A stretch of DNA of 64,000 bases from Symsagittifera roscoffensis (taxonomy: Eukaryota; Xenacoelomorpha; Acoela; Convolutidae), in contig NC_087062.1 of NCBI RefSeq assembly GCF_963678635.1, forward strand, positions 16,291,789 through 16,355,788, given 5' to 3'. Of this stretch, positions 1 through 9,318 are shown one piece after another (position 1 is the first letter of the stretch; each line of letters begins with the position of its first letter). A program made the position numbers and the translations under genes. The notes beneath the pieces were generated by a model. The model had not been told where the DNA came from. It was given only the letters and a program-made list of their open reading frames with translations, and searched no databases.

Positions 1-1129
1 TTGTCATTCGCGACAAGTTCCTCGTCATATGTTCGTCCGTTCTTTCTTTCAAGCGTTTTTCGCTCCTGTCAACTTCTTGTCTGTTGCGGTTTATTTCTTC
101 CCGCAGCCTTTCCCTCTCAATGTGAACTGCTCTTTCTAGTTCACTCATCCTTATCGACATCTGTTCATTTTGTTCTCCTAAACTGCCCACTATGTTGTTT
201 AAGGCTTCCTCTAGTGCTGCCCCGTTATCCACGAGTGGCGTCACTAGTGGCGGTTTAACCCTGTCGGTCCCAGGTAGCTTCGTGCTTGTCGAGATCCGGG
301 CCTTGACTCTCTGCTTCAACGTCTTTTCATTATTTATTTCAGGATCCATTAACGCATTGCCGAGCCCTCTGGTTCTACTCTCTTCAGGTTGTGGCTCCAA
401 ACTTGTCCTAATCGCGAAGTCCTTTGACTGGCCCGGTGTGTTTGCCTCCTTGCTTATCGTTGTCACTACACCAAATTTGTCCATGGTTCCAGTCTCTCTT
501 CCGACGTGTGCCTCACTCTCCTGGATCGAACTATTGAGGCTGACTTGAGATCCAAAGTCCCCTTGCTCTTCTTCATCTTCCTCATCCTCCTGGGACTCAC
601 CATCGTTTCCTGCTCCTCCTCCCATGCTGAATGGAAAGAAGTTTCCTAAGGTGTTCTTCATTCTTTCTGAGAACGATGACGACGTTGTTTGCTTCCCAGT
701 TCCGCTTGCCATCATAGTGTTGTCTGTCGGAGATCTTCTAGTTGTCGCTACTTCAGTTGAGATGTCGGACAGTTTCGACATCTCCTCTCGATCCAATGTC
801 CCGGTGGAAGTGGCAAAATCATGGCCTTGTTCTACCGGAGTAGATTCACTCGCCAGCCTTCTGCCTCTCCCTTCCAGTCCATTTACTCCCTGGTTGTCGT
901 TCATGGTATGGTCCGTATTGACCTCCACTTCTAACAGTTCTCTTCGCTCTTCTGAGGTCTTCTGACTTCTCGTTTCAACCATTCTGCCTGAAACCGTCTC
1001 CCCTTTATCGGACCGGGATCGCTTGATCCAATCCACAAAAGGATCGGTCATCGTTTTTCTTTGCTTTTCAGGTATGAATTTCCTAGAGCTATTACCTCGT
1101 TTTGGTATCCTTGACTTGTCCAGACTCAT
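1..1129 (-). CDS. gag N-terminal part of element A (partial)
   Basis: This is the start of the gag-pol frame of element A; the ATG is at 1129-1127 and the frame leaves the window at base 1. I read the minus-strand frame codon by codon and found no stop. Compared with element B there is one in-frame 3-bp insertion in an acidic run near 570 and scattered substitutions, with no frame change. The encoded region is the charged N-terminus, then a Glu/Asp-rich stretch, then the beginning of a predicted coiled coil. It lies directly after the leader and would be translated from the genomic transcript started in the 4099-5032 LTR. Whether the rest of this copy is intact cannot be seen here. Confidence 0.85.
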   Translation of the reverse strand, partial: MSLDKSRIPKRGNSSRKFIPEKQRKTMTDPFVDWIKRSRSDKGETVSGRMVETRSQKTSEERRELLEVEVNTDHTMNDNQGVNGLEGRGRRLASESTPVEQGHDFATSTGTLDREEMSKLSDISTEVATTRRSPTDNTMMASGTGKQTTSSSFSERMKNTLGNFFPFSMGGGAGNDGESQEDEEDEEEQGDFGSQVSLNSSIQESEAHVGRETGTMDKFGVVTTISKEANTPGQSKDFAIRTSLEPQPEESRTRGLGNALMDPEINNEKTLKQRVKARISTSTKLPGTDRVKPPLVTPLVDNGAALEEALNNIVGSLGEQNEQMSIRMSELERAVHIERERLREEINRNRQEVDRSEKRLKERTDEHMTRNLSRMT

Positions 1130-4098
1130 TCTCTATTTGTCACTTTCCTATGCCTACTCTTGACTCAATTGCTAGAGTCCTTATAGTTTTATTAACAATA
1201 ATAATGACAAAACACAATAAATTTCACCAGATTCTATTAAATAGTGACCACGAATCCCTGTGTTGTCAGAGTACAGTTTGTATAAAATTTATTCACACTA
1301 ACCGATTATCGGTCCAAAGATCTGGAAACTAGCACAATATGATGTTATCAGTCAATTTAAAAGATAGTGTATTCACTACCCAATCAAGCACAGTTTACGT
1401 TGATTTAAAATCAAAAACAAAAATATATATTGACACAATATGAATGTATATATTAAAAAAAACGTATGTGTCTTGTACTCTTAGTCGGTCGCAGTACAAT
1501 AGTCGAACCTGTCTTTTAAAGAAAACGCTTTCCCTGCTTGGTGCTGCACCAAACAGACAAAACTTTGAAGGCAGTAATTTTCTCAAGTGGGCGTCTATTG
1601 CACCCACCGAGTACTGTGTTACCTATCTGCCTTCGGACTGCCCGAGCTAGACCTACTAAATTCCTCAGGGCAGTCACTTTTCCCAAAAACGTATTATGTT
1701 TCAATCCACACCAATGAGTCACGCTCTTTTTAATTTAGACTTAGTGTCGCGAATATCCGAGTTCGGACCTGTTTTGTATTAGTCTGGTTCTTTTTGAAAG
1801 TCAAGTTACCAGTGCAGTCACTGATACCTAGCCTGTGTATAAATAACCTAATGCCTCTCGCTTTTTAGTCTTTCTTTCGTTTACCTAAGTCCTTAATAAA
1901 ATAATACCCCTCCGGATTGGCACAAATAGGACCCTTCCGGACTGTCAGAATATAGACCCCTCCGGATTGGGACCCCTCCGAGTTAGTTAATAGTAGACCC
2001 CTCCGGATTTGGACCCCTCCGAATTAGCAACTATAAGACCCCTCCGGATTCGGACCCCTCCGGTTTTGTGGAAAGTAGACCCCTCCGGATTCGGAGCCCT
2101 TAGCTCTGTCAAAGTAGCTTTTCGTAGTTTTCTTAATTTCAGCTTATACCCCTCCGGATACGTTCTCCGATGCTTTTATGCTGTTTGAATTAACTGGGAA
2201 GGGTATAGGGTCCTTTCCTAGACCCCTCCGGATTGAAGTTAAGGCACTTATTTGACAATTCACACTAACGGTGAAGGGTCTTATCACTTGCCTAATTTCG
2301 ACTCTATTATGGTTGTCTTGTGCCTTCAGCCCTCCCTTTTTGTCTAGAACTGTCCTAAGTTACTTAGTTCAATCGCTATCAACTTTTGGTAGGGGTATAA
2401 GGGTTTTTCAGAAAAATTTATAAAACGTGAAGGGTGTAACCCTCCGGATTTGTGTAATTTGCTAAAAACAATCTCAAAAATTTTCTCGCTCGTTTTTCCG
2501 GGAAATTTCCCGATCCTGTCAGTAAGCTCAGCTAATCTCTGATCTATTGGTACCAAGATCAACTCGATATGCTCTGTAGTTCCAAAGTTATTAACCAAAA
2601 CGTCTTTTTTCCAAACTCAAAAATTTTCTCTCTTATAGGTTCCGCCTAACTTTTTCCGCAAATCTGGTCCTTTCGACCTAAAAATTATTGATCTGAGCTC
2701 AGAAGGCCTATACTCTTCTAGTCCAATGCAAAAGACCCGATCTAAAACGCTTTTGTAGAAAAAATTTGCGAAAAACTATGCTACCTGGACCCCTCCGGAT
2801 TGATGAATCCACCAAATCAAACACGTTATGTTCGATTTCTCTGCAACCCGGAAGGCTTTCGGGTAGCGGGTTTTAAAACTCGTAGATTCACTAGTGGACG
2901 TTGTCCGAACAACTATTTTTACTGTCCTAACTCAAAGATTTCAAAAAATTTTCTGATTTTATAGTGTTTCTTACTATCAAAAAATGGGAAAATTTGGTTT
3001 TTGGTACCAAACTAGTTCCAACCACTTCCGAACTAAAGTTAACCGGTTCTACTTATTACAGTAGTGCAGTTATGATGTAACACACTAACTTAGCGCTTTT
3101 TCCCGTTTCAAAAAATATCGATATCTCAAAAATCGCGACTTGTGGGGGGATCAAAATATCGCTATTTTGACCCTAAAAACCGGTCTGTTTTCGTTGTTTT
3201 TCACTGAAAAACGATATAAGACTATTAATATAGGCTATATAAGTAATAATATTAGTAATACTATACCCCTCCGGGTTTGTTTATTATCCGAATTAAGGTG
3301 CTTAACTCGGATATTCGCAGTTCGGTGAAGGGTCACTACAGTGCAGCACTGTCGAGCCCCCCACAGATTACTATCTTACTTTTTGTACCAAAAGGGATAC
3401 AAAACTTGTTAACGATACCCAACAGTCGATTGTTGTTGTCGTTGAGCCCCTTCTTGTTGCTCCTTGTACTGCTTGCCGGATCGGTCTTCACCCAGGACCC
3501 TTCCGAATTGAGCGCAAATCAGCTGACCCTTCCGGATTGAGCGCAATTTATCATTAACGTGCTTAAATGCTCAAATAACCCTACAGTACAAGCCTCACAA
3601 ACGGGCCACAAAATTGATCGTAACAATCCTGACTAATATAAATGCCTGTAACAACAATATATCTATCAACAACAAACGGGGGGGTTGAATCACATCTTGT
3701 CTGGGGGGATGATTTCTACTGATTTTTTACTTTTTTTACTGTTTTTGGTTTTTTCGGTTATTTTTTATGTTTTTTGTTTTTCTTGGGTACTATACTATTT
3801 TTTGTTTGGTTTAATTTATATCTTTAAGTGTTTTTGGTCACCAACCACTCAGGGGACGAGGAGACGGCCGATCCCCCCACCCTTCCTGGTTTGTGAATTT
3901 TCGGTCTTAACTAGGTTAAAAAACTATTCACGGCAATCCGGAAGGCCTCCGCGTTCCGAACTACCCTTCCGCCCCGGCGGTTTAGGCCTATTAAGGGCGT
4001 TAATGTGAGCATCCGCTCGGCGCGGAGTGCTCGTTAACGGTTCCGCCGGTCATGATGTTATCAAAGAATAACACCCAGGAGCGCCATAAAAACATACA
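1130..4098 (-). other. Untranslated leader of element A with C-rich repeats
   Basis: This stretch of 2969 bp lies between the LTR and the gag start and contains no convincing ORF. It corresponds to 16489-19484 in element B. It holds the tandem repeat described separately (1909-2100), isolated further copies of the same core (near 2150, 2222, 2440, 2790, 3266 and 3528), and T-rich runs near 3720-3840. The short ORFs on either strand have no recognisable features. Confidence 0.75.
1909..2100 (+). repeat. Tandem repeat with core GACCCCTCCGGATT, leader of element A
   Basis: At least eight imperfect copies of the core GACCCCTCCGGATT occur here at about 15-45 bp spacing, with variants ending GAGTT, GAATT and GGTTT. 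The core contains the palindrome TCCGGA. Single copies continue through the rest of the leader, and a related form, CCCTTCCGGATT, occurs in the LTRs. Element B carries the same array with a different unit number (17283-17515). Confidence 0.85.
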
Positions 4099-5032
4099 TG
4101 TAACATTCGCCCGGAAGATACATATCGACGGATAACAAAACTAAGTCTTAAGACGACTGGCTAGCGTCTAAACAGAGCTTTGCATGTTTTTCACCGTCTC
4201 TACCAAGCCAGTACTTTTCGGTGGTCTTTTCTAACATCGGGTCGACAAAAACGTTACTGTTCTCCGGCTTCGACCAGAACGCTCAAATTAACTGAATTAC
4301 ATGCAAAAATAGTGAGCTCATGGCTGGGTCTCAGTATCCCCAGACCACGAGGTCACTCCTAAAAACAGGGCTACTACTTATTATATTACTATTGTTTTTG
4401 TTCAGTAGATAAAAACCATCATCTCCATCGAAGATGGATCAACCCTTTCCCCCCAACTCTTAGCACCTCATCCTTGTCAAAACTAATCCAAATATCAATT
4501 AAATTCAAGTCAGGACATGACAGGATGCTAAAAGTTCATATGAGTCAATAAAAGTTTTCCGTCCCGAGACCCTTCCGGATTCTTGAATCCGGTGAATCAA
4601 GCTCCTTAAGTTCGATTTCACGACAACACGGAAGGCTGGTTTCTTACCCTTCACCGTTGTTCGCAACGGCCTTGCAACTATTGTAGCAGCACAATAGTTG
4701 CAACTCGGAACGTTCTCTGCAATCTGCTGCTGTTTTTCTTCAATTTCGACTTCTTCAATTTCGATAAAGTTGTTCTCGTCAGCGCAACTAATGTTGTTGT
4801 GTTTTTTGAAGTGTTTTTGTGTTAAAATGGCCGTTTCAGCATTTCTCAGAAATGTGACGTCATCATTCGAATTTTTGAAATTTTAAAATACTAGAATATT
4901 CCAGCCTTCACCGTTTGGCTAAACGTTCCAATAACGCCCTTAGTTCTTAAAAACCACCAATCCGGAAGGCTTACTGCTAAAATTCCGAATTCTGCAGAGA
5001 ATGCATTTTTGACATTCTGGTCGAATGTCACA
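4099..5032 (-). repeat. 5' LTR of element A (934 bp)
   Basis: The boundaries are inferred from near-perfect inverted ends: on the plus strand it starts TGTAACATTCG and ends CGAATGTCACA, which match as inverted repeats at 10 of 11 positions and give the usual TG...CA form. The same boundaries recur at 5197-6132 and 19485-20425. This copy differs from the other two by clustered substitutions around 4720-4830, marking it as the LTR of another insertion. Confidence 0.85.
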
Positions 5033-5196
5033 CAATAACGGTGGAACGGTGGAACAGTATTTCTAAACGAGTACCGATGTTTTTTATTGTCCCAATTTCT
5101 TGAAAGTTTTCCCGGAAAATCCGCTGGAGTTAGATAAATAATGCAAGAATCACTGGTAACCTTAGCCAAAAAACGGTAACTTTGTACAGAGTCAAA
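5033..5196. other. 164-bp spacer between elements A and B
   Basis: This sequence lies between the outer end of the LTR of element A and the outer end of the 3' LTR of element B. It is not part of the LTR consensus and has no counterpart next to the other LTR. It is most simply leftover host DNA into which the elements inserted close together. I see no gene in it. Confidence 0.6.
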
Positions 5197-6132
5197 TGTA
5201 ACATTCGCCCGGAAGATACATATCGACGGATAACAAAACTAAGTCTTAAGACGACTGGCTAGCGTCTAAACAGAGCTTTGCATGTTTTTCACCGTCTCTA
5301 CCAAGCCAGTACTTTTCGGTGGTCTTTCTTAGATCGGGTCGACAAAAACGTCACTGTTCTCCGGCTTCGACCAGAACGCTCAAATTAACTGAATTACATG
5401 CAAAAATAGTGAGCTCATGGCTGGGTCTCAGTATCCCCAGACCACGAGGTCACTCCTAAAAACAGGGCTACTACTTATTATATTACTATTGTTTTTGTTC
5501 AGTAGATAAAAACCATCATCTCCATCGAAGATGGATCAACCCTTTCCCCCCAACTCTTAGCACCTCATCCTTGTCAAAACTAATCCAAATATCAATTAAA
5601 TTCAAGTCAGGACATGACAGGATGCTAAAAGTTCATATGAGTCAATAAAAGTTTTCCGTCCCGAGACCCTTCCGGATTCTTGAATCCGGTGAATCAAGCT
5701 CCTTAAGTTCGATTTCACGACAACACGGAAGGCTGGTTTCTTACCCTTCACCGTTGTTCGCAACGGCCTTGCAACTATTGTAGCAGCACAATAGTTGCAA
5801 CTCGGAACGTTCTCTGCACTCTGCTGCTGTTTTTCTTCAATTTCAACTTCTTCAATTTCGATCAAGTTGTTCTCGTCAGCGCAACCAACGTTGTTGTTCT
5901 GTTTTTTCACTCGTTTTTCGTTAAAAATGGCCGTTTCAGCATTTCTCAGAAATGAGACGTCATCATTCGAATTTTTGAAATTTTAAAACACTAGAATATT
6001 CCAGCCTTCACCGTTTGGCTAAACGTTCCAATAACGCCCTTAGTTCTTAAAAACCACCAATCCGGAAGGCCTACTGCTAAAATTCCGAATTCTGCAGAGA
6101 TTGCATTTTTCACATTCTGGTCGAATGTCACA
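5197..6132 (-). repeat. 3' LTR of element B (936 bp)
   Basis: It starts TGTAACATTCG and ends CGAATGTCACA on the plus strand. It is closer to 19485-20425 than to 4099-5032, for example in the block around 5816-5930, as expected for the two LTRs of one insertion. On the minus strand it begins TGTGACATTCG immediately after a purine-rich tract. Confidence 0.88.
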
Positions 6133-6140
6133 TACTCCCC
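6133..6140 (-). other. Candidate polypurine tract next to the 3' LTR of element B
   Basis: On the minus strand the bases GGGGAGTA directly precede the LTR start TGTGACATT. A short purine run at this position is where plus-strand DNA synthesis is primed in LTR retroelements. The tract is short, so the call rests mainly on its position. Confidence 0.5.
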
Positions 6141-6744
6141 GGACAGTCCGGTCAATGTCCTCATTGAATCGCGCAATGCTCTAAATGGTTACAGTGTCAT
6201 CGAACATAATTTACAAAATGCACGAAATTACTTTTATCTACGTCACATCGACTCACTGCAGATTATAAATGGCATCATACTACATCACTATAGCCTTCAA
6301 ATTCTTTCATTAATCTGCACATTGAGGATATGACTTAAGATAAAACATATTTTCTGACTTCCAGTGTCAATGTCCCGATTGAAACTTTTTCTCTTAGATT
6401 TAAAAGGTGCTGGCTTGCAGGACAGTCCTGCCAACCAACAAGCTAAAATTATCCTATTATGCTCCTTCCCTTCGGAAATCTTGCTTGTTTATTGTCCTGA
6501 ATATTAAAACTAAGAAACTTTGTGGTTAGAAAGAGCAATGAAACAATCTCCCTCTTCGAGAGATTACTCAAGCCTTCCACATCACCACAAAGTGATCAGT
6601 TTTCCTAAGTGATTTAAAAACAATCATGCAGGCTGGAATATTTTAATATACTCTTCCCTCAAGCCTTTCTAAATAAATAATAAGTGAGTGTCTCTAAAGC
6701 CACTTCAACTAAAACCAAAATGCAAATTTATAAATGCAACAATT
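6141..6744. other. 3' non-coding region of element B
   Basis: This stretch of about 600 bp lies between the last ORF (6745-7215) and the polypurine tract. I see no ORF or strong structure. It is more AT-rich than the gag-pol region and probably is the 3' untranslated part of the element. Confidence 0.5.
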
Positions 6745-7215
6745 TCAAAACTCAACTAAATGTTTCAACGCCCTTTTTGGTGGCACAGCTGCTCTCAGTG
6801 GTGAACCAGACGAGGTCGCCTCGCTGTTCATCTCCCGATGCATTCTCGTCAGCCCAGGTTTAGGCTTAGAGGGCATTGGCATCTCACCTGGTTGGTAAGT
6901 CCTAGAACTTCCCAACCCAGGCTCATTCGCCAAGTCACTCCCTGAGAGAGCCCCGTTTCTCCACCTCATCACTCTCATGTTCGGGCGGTCTAGTACTCCT
7001 CTTTCTCCATATGCTGCCATCAACAGGACTTCCGTGGGGCGGTCCCCACGGTTGTCGTGCCCCAAGATGTTGATCAGGGCGCTCAGCAACATGACCACCT
7101 CTGGGTCCTCCAGAGTGAAGTCTAGTTCGATCAGCCGACGATAGATCGCATCTACCATCGGTCCTACATATGCCTCTGCCAGGTCCATCAATTCATCCAG
7201 GTTGAAGTTGTCCAT
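6745..7215 (-). CDS. Unrecognised ORF near the 3' end of element B (156 aa)
   Basis: This ORF starts with an ATG at 7215 and ends at 6745. The N-terminal half is acidic and looks helical (MDNFNLDELMDLAEAY...), with a hydrophobic stretch around residues 40-52. The C-terminal half is basic and rich in Pro and Ser and ends in ...RALKHLVEF. I recognise no domain. It has no signal peptide, convincing membrane segment or cysteine pattern, so it does not look like an envelope protein. It sits where gypsy-like elements may carry a third ORF and would need a spliced or internally started transcript. Base composition resembles the gag-pol ORF rather than the AT-rich flanks, supporting a real coding sequence of the element. 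Confidence 0.6.
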   Translation of the reverse strand: MDNFNLDELMDLAEAYVGPMVDAIYRRLIELDFTLEDPEVVMLLSALINILGHDNRGDRPTEVLLMAAYGERGVLDRPNMRVMRWRNGALSGSDLANEPGLGSSRTYQPGEMPMPSKPKPGLTRMHREMNSEATSSGSPLRAAVPPKRALKHLVEF

Positions 7216-7525
7216 TCTATTCTTTTCAAGTTTGATTCGATTCTTTGACTCAAGTGAGTAATTTAAATGATCAATCAGGATCTAGAAAAGAAATCACGAA
7301 TGTCACACTTGTCAGTTTCACCTTAATATATATCGTTAAAATTTGCTTAAAACAGTTCAGATAAAAAGATATTTATCCTAAAATTTATTAAGATCAATTG
7401 GTTTCTAAAATTTTGGAATTCGACCTAAGATTGGACAGTCCAAACTTTGGATCTATTCCCAAGATCGTCATTTAGTTGTTCATGGTCACTAACGCCTACT
7501 TACCCATGATCTTAATAACCTAACA

Positions 7526-7547
7526 CATAACATAACATAACATAACA
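7526..7547. repeat. ATAAC microsatellite in element B
   Basis: Four to five tandem copies of the pentamer ATAAC lie in the otherwise non-coding 7216-7605 stretch between two small ORFs of the element. Nothing else is evident in that stretch. Confidence 0.7.
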
Positions 7548-7605
7548 CACATATCACATATTACCTGCAACTTGGTCTTTGGCCTAAAACCCTCTCGCAC
7601 ATCAC

Positions 7606-7911
7606 TCAGCCTATACTTAAGTAATATTTCTTATGTAGATACACTTGTATGTTCGTATCAGAGAATATCACGTGTACAAGCGCGTACAATTCCCGAGGAT
7701 GCAGTCTTCCTCTATTTGGATCGTACACTGGAAGCGAGAGCTCCTTCACGTCCATTTCCACAAGGAAGTCCCTCAGCCTCGTCAAAGACAAGACTAGGTT
7801 TTCTGGGTCCACGTGCTGCTTCTCCGTCGCCCTCGTTACCAAGAAGCACAAGTACTTTCCCGGTATCTGCGACACCGCCGGAGGTAAGGCTGTTACGCTG
7901 TTATCATCACA
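7606..7911 (-). CDS. Unrecognised ORF of element B, probable frameshifted continuation of the 7893-8384 ORF
   Basis: This minus-strand frame is open from 7911 to a stop at 7606 and has no ATG near its start; the first start-like codon is a GTG at 7875. It begins where the 7893-8384 ORF stops, in the frame reached by a -1 shift, so the two are probably one coding region broken by a single-base change between 7893 and 7911. The protein is mixed charged and hydrophobic, with stretches such as LTRLRDFLVEMDVKELSLPV and LYALVHVIFSDTNIQVYL. I recognise no family. It could be the C-terminal half of an element-specific accessory protein. Confidence 0.5.
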   Translation of the reverse strand, partial: CDDNSVTALPPAVSQIPGKYLCFLVTRATEKQHVDPENLVLSLTRLRDFLVEMDVKELSLPVYDPNRGRLHPRELYALVHVIFSDTNIQVYLHKKYYLSIG

Positions 7912-8430
7912 TTATATATGATGTTGAGGTCACGCAGATTACAGTCTGCATTCAGTTCCCTCTGTACGTCTTGTGTCGCCCGTAATATTGAGTCAGCGTT
8001 GGGACTAGGACACCATGATGGTCTCATCAATTCCCACACTGCCATCAAGCTCGTTCTCAGTAATTCATCTGAGAATCCCAACCCAAACTCCACTCTCTTG
8101 TCGGATTTTGGTACTGAAGGTGCAGTCACCTCTTCTTCCAAGACCAGTCCCAATTTGGCCTGTGAATTGTTGACGCTTTTAATCGTTACAATTCTGGACG
8201 TCCAGAATCTTAGTAACACCGCCTGCTCATAATCAAAGAAGCAATCACGTATGTCTTCACTCAGGAAAGGATTGTACGCTATCCCTAAGATCCCAGATAC
8301 ATAGCTATATGACTTCTTCTTGATCGTTCCACAGTATTCACTGGATTTCGGCAATGCTCCCATAGATTCTTTAGTGAGTCTCAACTCCTTGTTGGAGAAT
8401 CTCCTGTTTCTCTTGCTATTCTTAATTTTT
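7893..8430 (-). CDS. Unrecognised ORF of element B, in -1 frame after the integrase tail
   Basis: The ORF is open from at least 8430 down to the stop at 7893. Its only start-like codon near the upstream stop is a TTG at 8384, overlapping the TGA of the preceding ORF. The frame is -1 relative to the integrase-tail ORF, and a heptamer A AAA AAA in the correct phase lies at 8432-8426, so it may be expressed by ribosomal frameshifting, or one A may be missing from the run. The product is about 180 aa, starts very basic, and has an aromatic stretch (SYSYVSGILGIAYNPFLSED). I recognise no domain, and no membrane anchor typical of an envelope protein is visible. Confidence 0.5.
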
Positions 8431-9298
8431 TTATTATCAAGTTTTCAGTGTGGGTAAGTCCTACCCCCACTCCCCGGACAAAAATATCCATCGGCGTCCC
8501 CGTCGATCGCATACCGGATATCAAGTCAAGGTTAGAAGCTGGAATGAGAAGTTGTCCTTCCTGGGCAGCCCAGGAAGGATCATCTCGTTCGGTCTTAATG
8601 TATTTCGCGCTTTCACGATCTACGTCTTGAATCGTAACGCTGGACTTTTTAGGGTCTGATGTCATTTCGTTCAGCCACTCTAAGACACGCAGATTCGTCA
8701 GGTCCTGTTCATTTGACTGCTGTTGCTCATCGTCGAATTCTACCTCGGGTTTCGACCAGTCTTCGACCCACTCATCGTTGTGATCATCGACTATGTCAAT
8801 GTCTTGTGACACGGTTATTTCCTCTAAACCCACTACTTCCTCCACTATTTTCTTTAGATCTAACCTATCCACTACAAAGTCGTCACCGTAAGGATTGTAT
8901 TTCTTTCTTGGTCTCGTCCCGTCCTTCTGACGAGTCTGCATCGTGAACGGAAGGTCCGGTTCGAAGTTCTTGGGAACCTCTGTCTGTTCGGGATCCTGCC
9001 AATCTTCCTCTGCGTAGGGTAAGGTTTCATCGTCCGCTTCGATCTGTTCGTTTGGATCCAGGTCCAATGGTGTATCCGTACCTTCCTCTACGACTTCGTT
9101 TCCATCGTTCTTCTCCCTGGTGCCTTTTTCATTGACCTCACAAGCAGGATCCATCATTAGACAATCCCCTTCTTCCATGTCTGCAGGTATACACCAGTCT
9201 TCTGTCGATGGATTGTGTGGCTTGATGTTCTCGTAGTGGGCGGCTCGGCCAGTACTCAGTCTATAAAAGCGTCCCTCCTGGTGCACCTCCGTAATCAT
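8381..9298 (-). CDS. Integrase C-terminal fragment plus long acidic tail (element B)
   Basis: The first residues of this frame, together with codons upstream of the first ATG (to about 9345), contain the integrase C-terminal motif KKWRGPF, then GRFYRLSTGRAAHY and ENIKPHN. This is the SH3-like GPY/F module of Ty3/gypsy integrases. It is followed by about 260 residues of mostly acidic sequence, with a basic patch TRPRKKYNPYGDDFV like the tails that follow integrase in related elements. It should be continuous with the gag-pol ORF, but that ORF stops at 9319 in another frame, and the segment that normally links the catalytic core to this module is missing. It is therefore a severed 3' part of pol. 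Confidence 0.8.
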   Translation of the reverse strand: MITEVHQEGRFYRLSTGRAAHYENIKPHNPSTEDWCIPADMEEGDCLMMDPACEVNEKGTREKNDGNEVVEEGTDTPLDLDPNEQIEADDETLPYAEEDWQDPEQTEVPKNFEPDLPFTMQTRQKDGTRPRKKYNPYGDDFVVDRLDLKKIVEEVVGLEEITVSQDIDIVDDHNDEWVEDWSKPEVEFDDEQQQSNEQDLTNLRVLEWLNEMTSDPKKSSVTIQDVDRESAKYIKTERDDPSWAAQEGQLLIPASNLDLISGMRSTGTPMDIFVRGVGVGLTHTENLIIKKLRIARETGDSPTRS

Positions 9299-9318
9299 GA
9301 AGGGTCCCCTCCATTTCT

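Larger units (their letters stand above)
1..5032 (-). mobile_element. Ty3/gypsy LTR retrotransposon A, 5' part only
   Basis: This is the 5' end of a second copy of the same element family as element B. Reading the minus strand from right to left it has a 5' LTR (4099-5032), a leader of about 3 kb, and the first 376 codons of gag, which run off the window edge. It matches 15363-20425 nearly base for base. Its LTR differs from both LTRs of element B at shared positions, for example around 4720-4730 and 4786-4835, so it is a separate insertion rather than part of B. The 3' LTR and target-site duplication lie outside the window. Confidence 0.9.

Noticed and set aside
1909-2100. A CRISPR-like array in the leader
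   Set aside because: Units are imperfect, spacers are of uneven length and themselves related, and the setting is an animal retrotransposon.
5602-5910. A 102-codon minus-strand ORF in the LTR (also 19895-20203)
   Set aside because: It begins with GTG, has no in-frame ATG before the upstream stop, resembles no protein, and is altered in the LTR of element A. It is probably chance.
5795-5986. A 63-codon plus-strand ORF in the LTR
   Set aside because: It is antisense to the element, low in complexity (Ser, Phe and Cys rich), with no supporting signal.
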